Source: Protea cynaroides (lineage: Eukaryota; Streptophyta; Magnoliopsida; Proteales; Proteaceae). Taken from it: a DNA stretch of 64,000 nt. This document shows positions 60,140-64,000 of the stretch, in pieces (the first letter of the stretch is position 1; the number at the start of each line of letters is the position of its first letter). Under the pieces are notes generated by a model. That model worked only from the letters and a program-made list of their open reading frames with translations, was not told where the DNA came from and ran no database searches. The stretch spans positions 47,091,888-47,155,887 of the forward strand of contig CM053269.1 of NCBI GenBank assembly GCA_028583415.1. The letters are read 5' to 3'. Position numbers and translations under genes: made by a program.

Positions 60140-60599
60140 ACTCAACTTACAAACTGCTTTGGGTTCAGACACATCAATGTATTCAGCCGGTTGACTCATA
60201 TAGACAGGTTTAGAGAAAAAAACATGAAAGAAAGCATTGGTTGACCAAGTTTCCATCCGCGAACCGTAGCAACTGTAAGGGCTAAACGAATTGGATCCGA
60301 TTTAATTACAGGTTTGAATGTTTATAAAAAATCAATCCCCTCCGTACTTTTAAACGTTCCAATGTACCGTTGGATCAAAGCTTAGTTTTAAAAACACATC
60401 GACACCCTACAATATTCATTTCTGGTAACCGAGGAACCAAAATCCATGTTTTGTTAGTGGGAAGTGCTGCCATTTCCAGGTCCATGGCTGGTTTCCAACC
60501 CAACATCAGTAAGTGCCTCTTTAGTAGACTGTGGTTCAAGTGGGACTGTAGTAGCGGTTAATTAACAATGACTGACTTTGCACGGGCCAACATGGGATG

Positions 60600-60998
60600 A
60601 CCTGTCAAACCAGAATCAGAAGACTCTTCTTGACCAGAATCTAACACAGAACCACAAGGCTGTAAGGCAGAAGACTCAAATAAACCATTGGACCAAACTG
60701 ATCAGAGTCTAAAACAACTTTTAATAGTTTGGAATAAAAGCACCAAAGTAGTAAACTGAGAATGAGAAAGATAAAAAGAAGAAGAAAAGGAGAGGTAGAA
60801 TCGATTGGATCATCCTCCTCCTATGATTCTTTTATTTATAATAAAGAGAAAAGTAATAGTTTAAGAATTTCCTTAATTACAATTATAAATTAATTAGAAT
60901 ATAAATCTAGACAATTTAAGAAATAATTCTTAACAATAAAAGGAATTCATACCAATTAATCTAAATAAATCATAAATAACAAAGTGAGACTAATGGGG
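60600..60998. other. AT-rich spacer inside the old copia
   Basis: This lies between the reverse-transcriptase start and the integrase C-terminal region. 60840-60990 is very AT-rich and may be a further insertion, but no ends are visible. Confidence 0.35.
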
Positions 60999-61639
60999 TC
61001 ACGTGCACATAGTGGCATATGATATCGCTAACACTAACACAACTGAATGGGCCATAGTAGATGAACCAAATGGACTTAACTGTCCATGATAAGAAGACAA
61101 AGTCTTAGTGACCGAAACTGGTTTAGAAATTTCAATAGGAAAATTGGGAAAATTGGGAATGTCACAACAAAAATTGGTTTGAACAGATATAACACGAGAA
61201 GGATTGGAACAGAGTGGTGGAGTTTCAGGTACAGAATGAGAAAGTAAAGAAGAAGAAATTAAAGAGGATGGTAGATAAAAAAAAAAGAAGAGGCAACAGA
61301 ATGAAATGATGTAGTGTTCATTAGCAGTACCTGTAGAAGTGTGATTTTGTATAGCAGGTGGAGAAGGGGAAGTTGAAGGAGACTGAGGCAGACACTGAAA
61401 AAGAGCGTATATTTGCAGCAGTGGAAGACCAAGACTGTTGCTGTAAATTGGTTCTAGAGGAAAATATTCTTCATTAAATACGACATGTTTGGATATGAAA
61501 ACTCGGCCCGAGGAATTGTTGAAGCACCTATACCCTTTGTGTTTGTTGCTGTAACCCAAAGACAACAAGGAATAGACCGATGTTCAAATTTCTGTTTTTC
61601 ATAACCACATTGGTAAGGAAAGCATTCCACTTGGTAGAA

Positions 61640-61890
61640 TTTTTTTTTTGGGGGTAAGTATATAATTTATTAACCTAGGAAGAAGGAACACAACAAGCTC
61701 CCTAAAAGGAGAGAGAGGCGAACAAACCAAGCAAACCCCAACAGCAAAGGAAATTACAAAAAGACCCAAGCAGGACACCAACCAAAGAAATACAGACACA
61801 TCTCACCCCGAAGCACTCACAACCCTCAAACAATAGGACCCGAGACACATCAACTACTGGCCCAACCAACAACTAGCCGGCAACCCTTAG
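61640..61890 (-). mobile_element. LINE 3' end, 5'-truncated
   Basis: On the minus strand the insert ends AATAAATTATATACTTACCC, two more C and an A-tail, like plant L1 3' ends. A 13 bp target duplication CCACTTGGTAGAA flanks it (61627-61639, 61891-61903). Only about 250 bp were inserted. Confidence 0.85.
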
Positions 61891-63136
61891 CCACTTGGTA
61901 GAAAATTGTTTCAGGCTATGAGTGAATCAAGAAAAGGAACCAAGATTGCCTGCTTTAACAGCGGGCTGCCTAACGGCTGCCGTAGTTTTCTTCGCTTGCT
62001 TTCCTTACTTCTGTTCAGTAAGATCCAACAGGCTAGTGCATTAAGGAGGTGCAAAATCAATAGGATCGATCTGGACCAAGAACCATCCCATCAGTTGGAG
62101 TGGCATTAGACATTGAGCCATGCTATAGACTGACATTTTATCAAACAGAACATGTAATCGTGTATCCAATTTTAACTCTGAGTATGGTAAATCAAAAATT
62201 CTGTTGAACTGAAAACTTTTAATTGTTTAGTTTTCAATTTAAAAGTTTGAACTAGTAAGTGGAGGGACTCTTCATATATAAGACCTCAAGATTTAATCTC
62301 ATTAGCAATGTAGGACTATTCCCAATACTCCCCCTCATATGTAACCCCACCGTTATATGGTGTATGTGTGGTAGTATATGTGGAAATACATGACACTTTT
62401 GATGTGACTTGGTCCCTCTTTTCAGGTGACATATCCGTGACCGTGTCTATTTTTGGGTGACCGTCCCTCTTTGGTGATCATAGTCCCTCTTTGTGCATTT
62501 ATCCTTTTTTAGGATTACTATGAAAGGAAACCTGGAGTTCTGATATCATGTTAAGTTTCTAACTCAAAAATTCGAACTACAAAGTGGAGGGACTCTCCAT
62601 ATATAAAACCCTAAGATTCCAATCTCATTAGCAATGTGGGAATATTCCTAATACTAACCAATATTTTATGGGAACCGATGCTTAATATAGCATCTTGAGC
62701 CCAAGGTCAACAAGATGTTGGTGCTTACAAACAACAATGCTATTCTCATCTAGAGTCCTTGAACAAGATATGTGAAGAGAAACTCCATTGGATTGAAGTT
62801 GAGAAAGGAATTGTGTACTGGATAGTTCACGCCCTCCATCACATTTAAAGACTTCTGTTAAACTGCCGCTCAACCGTGGGTTGGAAATTCACAAAAAAAT
62901 GGAAAAACTCAGACTTCTTCTTCAAAGGATAAAACCAGGAATACATCGAGAAATCATCAATCGGAATCACATAGTAGCGATAGTTTTAAATGCAAGTTAC
63001 AAAGGCAGGACTCCAAAGATCACAATGTATCCTATATATAAAGGTCTTGTACTATGATTAAAGACAATATAAAAGGCAGTATACAACTTTTGCTTGTCTA
63101 GAACAAATGGTAAAACTCTTAGAACCTATTGCCGCT

Positions 63137-63653
63137 AGAATCTGCACCTAGGTCTTCCGCTATGGGTTCGACCTGTAGAAGACAAAACAAGGCAAAGATG
63201 GGGTCGGGCTTGTGTGCCCCGTGACCTCTCCGATGCTAAAGTTAGGGTACTAGGCTGCAGATAATCAGGGTTAAGCCTGACCTTTAGATATTAAACATGG
63301 TAGAAAGGTTATATCAATACCAATTCGAGGCTGAGTAAAAAAGTGTCAGAGCAAGTGAGGGAACAAGCTCTTAAAATATTGACGTGATTTGACTTTTGGT
63401 GGTTAGAAGTATTTATAGCCATAGTTATGGCTGACGTCATGCACCGCGTAATTTCGTCTTTGCCCTTGTGAATGTTGATAATCTCCGCTTTTGTTCTTTT
63501 TCTTCTCTCTTTTGCCCTTGTTGACTAGTCTTCTCCTTGTTGCATACATGTCAGTTGGTTATTCGAGGAGTAGTCTTTTGAGTTTTGTTGACTAGTTGCC
63601 TGCCACTTTACATGTGTCGTGCATCCATTTGAGGGTATCTATTTGCCCCTAAC
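63137..63653. mobile_element. Insertion in copia pre-integrase, possible solo LTR
   Basis: About 520 bp interrupt pol between VPFQL and the FYHLFQTSKSC block. AACCTAT precedes the left end and AAACCTAT follows the right end. Read on the minus strand it would start TGTTAGGGGCAAATAG and end GCGGCA, LTR-like. The exact boundaries and class are uncertain. Confidence 0.5.
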
Positions 63654-64000
63654 AAAACCTATAATTGAAACGGCACCAGTGCAAGAGAGAGTGTCAATGA
63701 TCAATTTCTGTGGATGTCCTAATGCATGTGCCACACTTTATCAGAAGCAGAAGTAAATCGGTTGGAGAAGAAAACAGTAGCAATAGCTCCATCACTAGCT
63801 CTATCAATAGTATGCTCGACCTCTATGACATCAGATATATGGGCAAGTTCATAGAGTCTGTTCCTTTCGTTCCCCTGATGCCAAAATCTCCTTGGTCTTG
63901 ATATCGTTAATAACAATCTCATTATCATCAAATTTAAACGAATAAGGATAATCAAATGTTAGCTTGGAAACAGAAAGAAGATTTTTCTGTGTAGTAGGTA

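Larger units (their letters stand above)
53582..64000 (-). mobile_element. Ty1/copia retrotransposon, old, fragmented, open at window end
   Basis: Pol domains follow in order on the minus strand. Pre-integrase (GERNRLYEL, about 63860) is followed by integrase (KCDGGRELSSTQFLSQLQ, about 62840), the integrase C-terminus (LGYSNKHKGYRCFNNSSGRV, about 61550), the reverse-transcriptase start (EMAALPTNKTWILVPR, about 60460), and VYMSQPAEYIDVSEPKAVCK (about 60200). Last comes RNase H (YCSMVGSLQYLTMTRPDLFF and RILPYVCGIIDFGLHI, about 54260-54060). Many stops and shifts make it inactive. At least five insertions split it: 54282-59698, 59990-60139, 61640-61890, 63137-63653, and copy C at its 3' edge. 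No LTR is seen in the window. Confidence 0.88.

Noticed and set aside
60999..61568. 189-codon ORF as an independent gene
   Set aside because: It begins LGYSNKHKGYRCFNNSSGRV, the copia integrase C-terminal region, so it is part of the old retrotransposon.
1..64000. CRISPR array, operon-like defence system, rRNA
   Set aside because: No regularly spaced short repeats, no clustered prokaryotic genes and no rRNA signature; the spliced gene and plant transposons show eukaryotic DNA.

Overview
The window is nuclear DNA from a flowering plant. It has a split gene with ten exons and GT-AG introns of 86 bp to 6.2 kb. It also has long low-GC intergenic DNA full of LTR retrotransposons, LINEs, MITEs and AT/GA microsatellites. 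I cannot name the species or clade from sequence alone.

The only intact gene is an aldehyde oxidase of the molybdo-flavoenzyme family (17780-35103, + strand). Its ten exons join into one open frame of 1365 codons (1364 residues). All nine introns begin GT and end AG, and the 2Fe-2S, FAD and molybdenum-cofactor motifs are present. Members of this family oxidise abscisic aldehyde or indole-3-acetaldehyde; which one this protein prefers cannot be read from the sequence. Introns 7 and 9 are swollen by inserted repeats.

Both ends of the gene are duplicated as broken copies. A dead copy of the promoter region and exon 1 lies at about 14.5-15.4 kb, just upstream. A dead copy of intron 9, exon 10 and the 3' flank lies at about 44.6-51.1 kb, downstream. 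Comparing each pair shows several transposons as filled versus empty sites. A Harbinger-like element with a long GGT-rich core occupies DNA ending 86 bp before the aldehyde oxidase start codon.

Layout: 0-5 kb repeats, including a 2.0 kb LTR-like unit; 5.6-7.8 kb an LTR-like sequence; 7.8-9.1 kb gene fragments (LRR receptor-like protein, DUF674); 10 kb a GRF zinc-finger fragment; 11.3-12.2 kb a GGT-rich MITE; 13.6-17.7 kb duplicated 5' flank; 17.8-35.1 kb aldehyde oxidase; 35.7-36.1 kb a pectate lyase fragment; 38-39.7 kb a LINE; 42-44.3 kb a second LTR-like unit; 44.6-51.1 kb duplicated 3' end with its own insertions; 51.4-53.6 kb a third LTR-like unit; 53.6-64 kb an old Ty1/copia element on the minus strand, split by at least five younger insertions, one of them a complete 5.4 kb copia.

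I found no operon-like system, CRISPR array, rRNA or functional tRNA. I see no convincing new molecular system. The most interesting points are the double-ended partial duplication of aldehyde oxidase, the GGT-rich elements, a 46 bp duplication of the start-codon region that creates an upstream ORF, and a large inverted repeat in intron 9.
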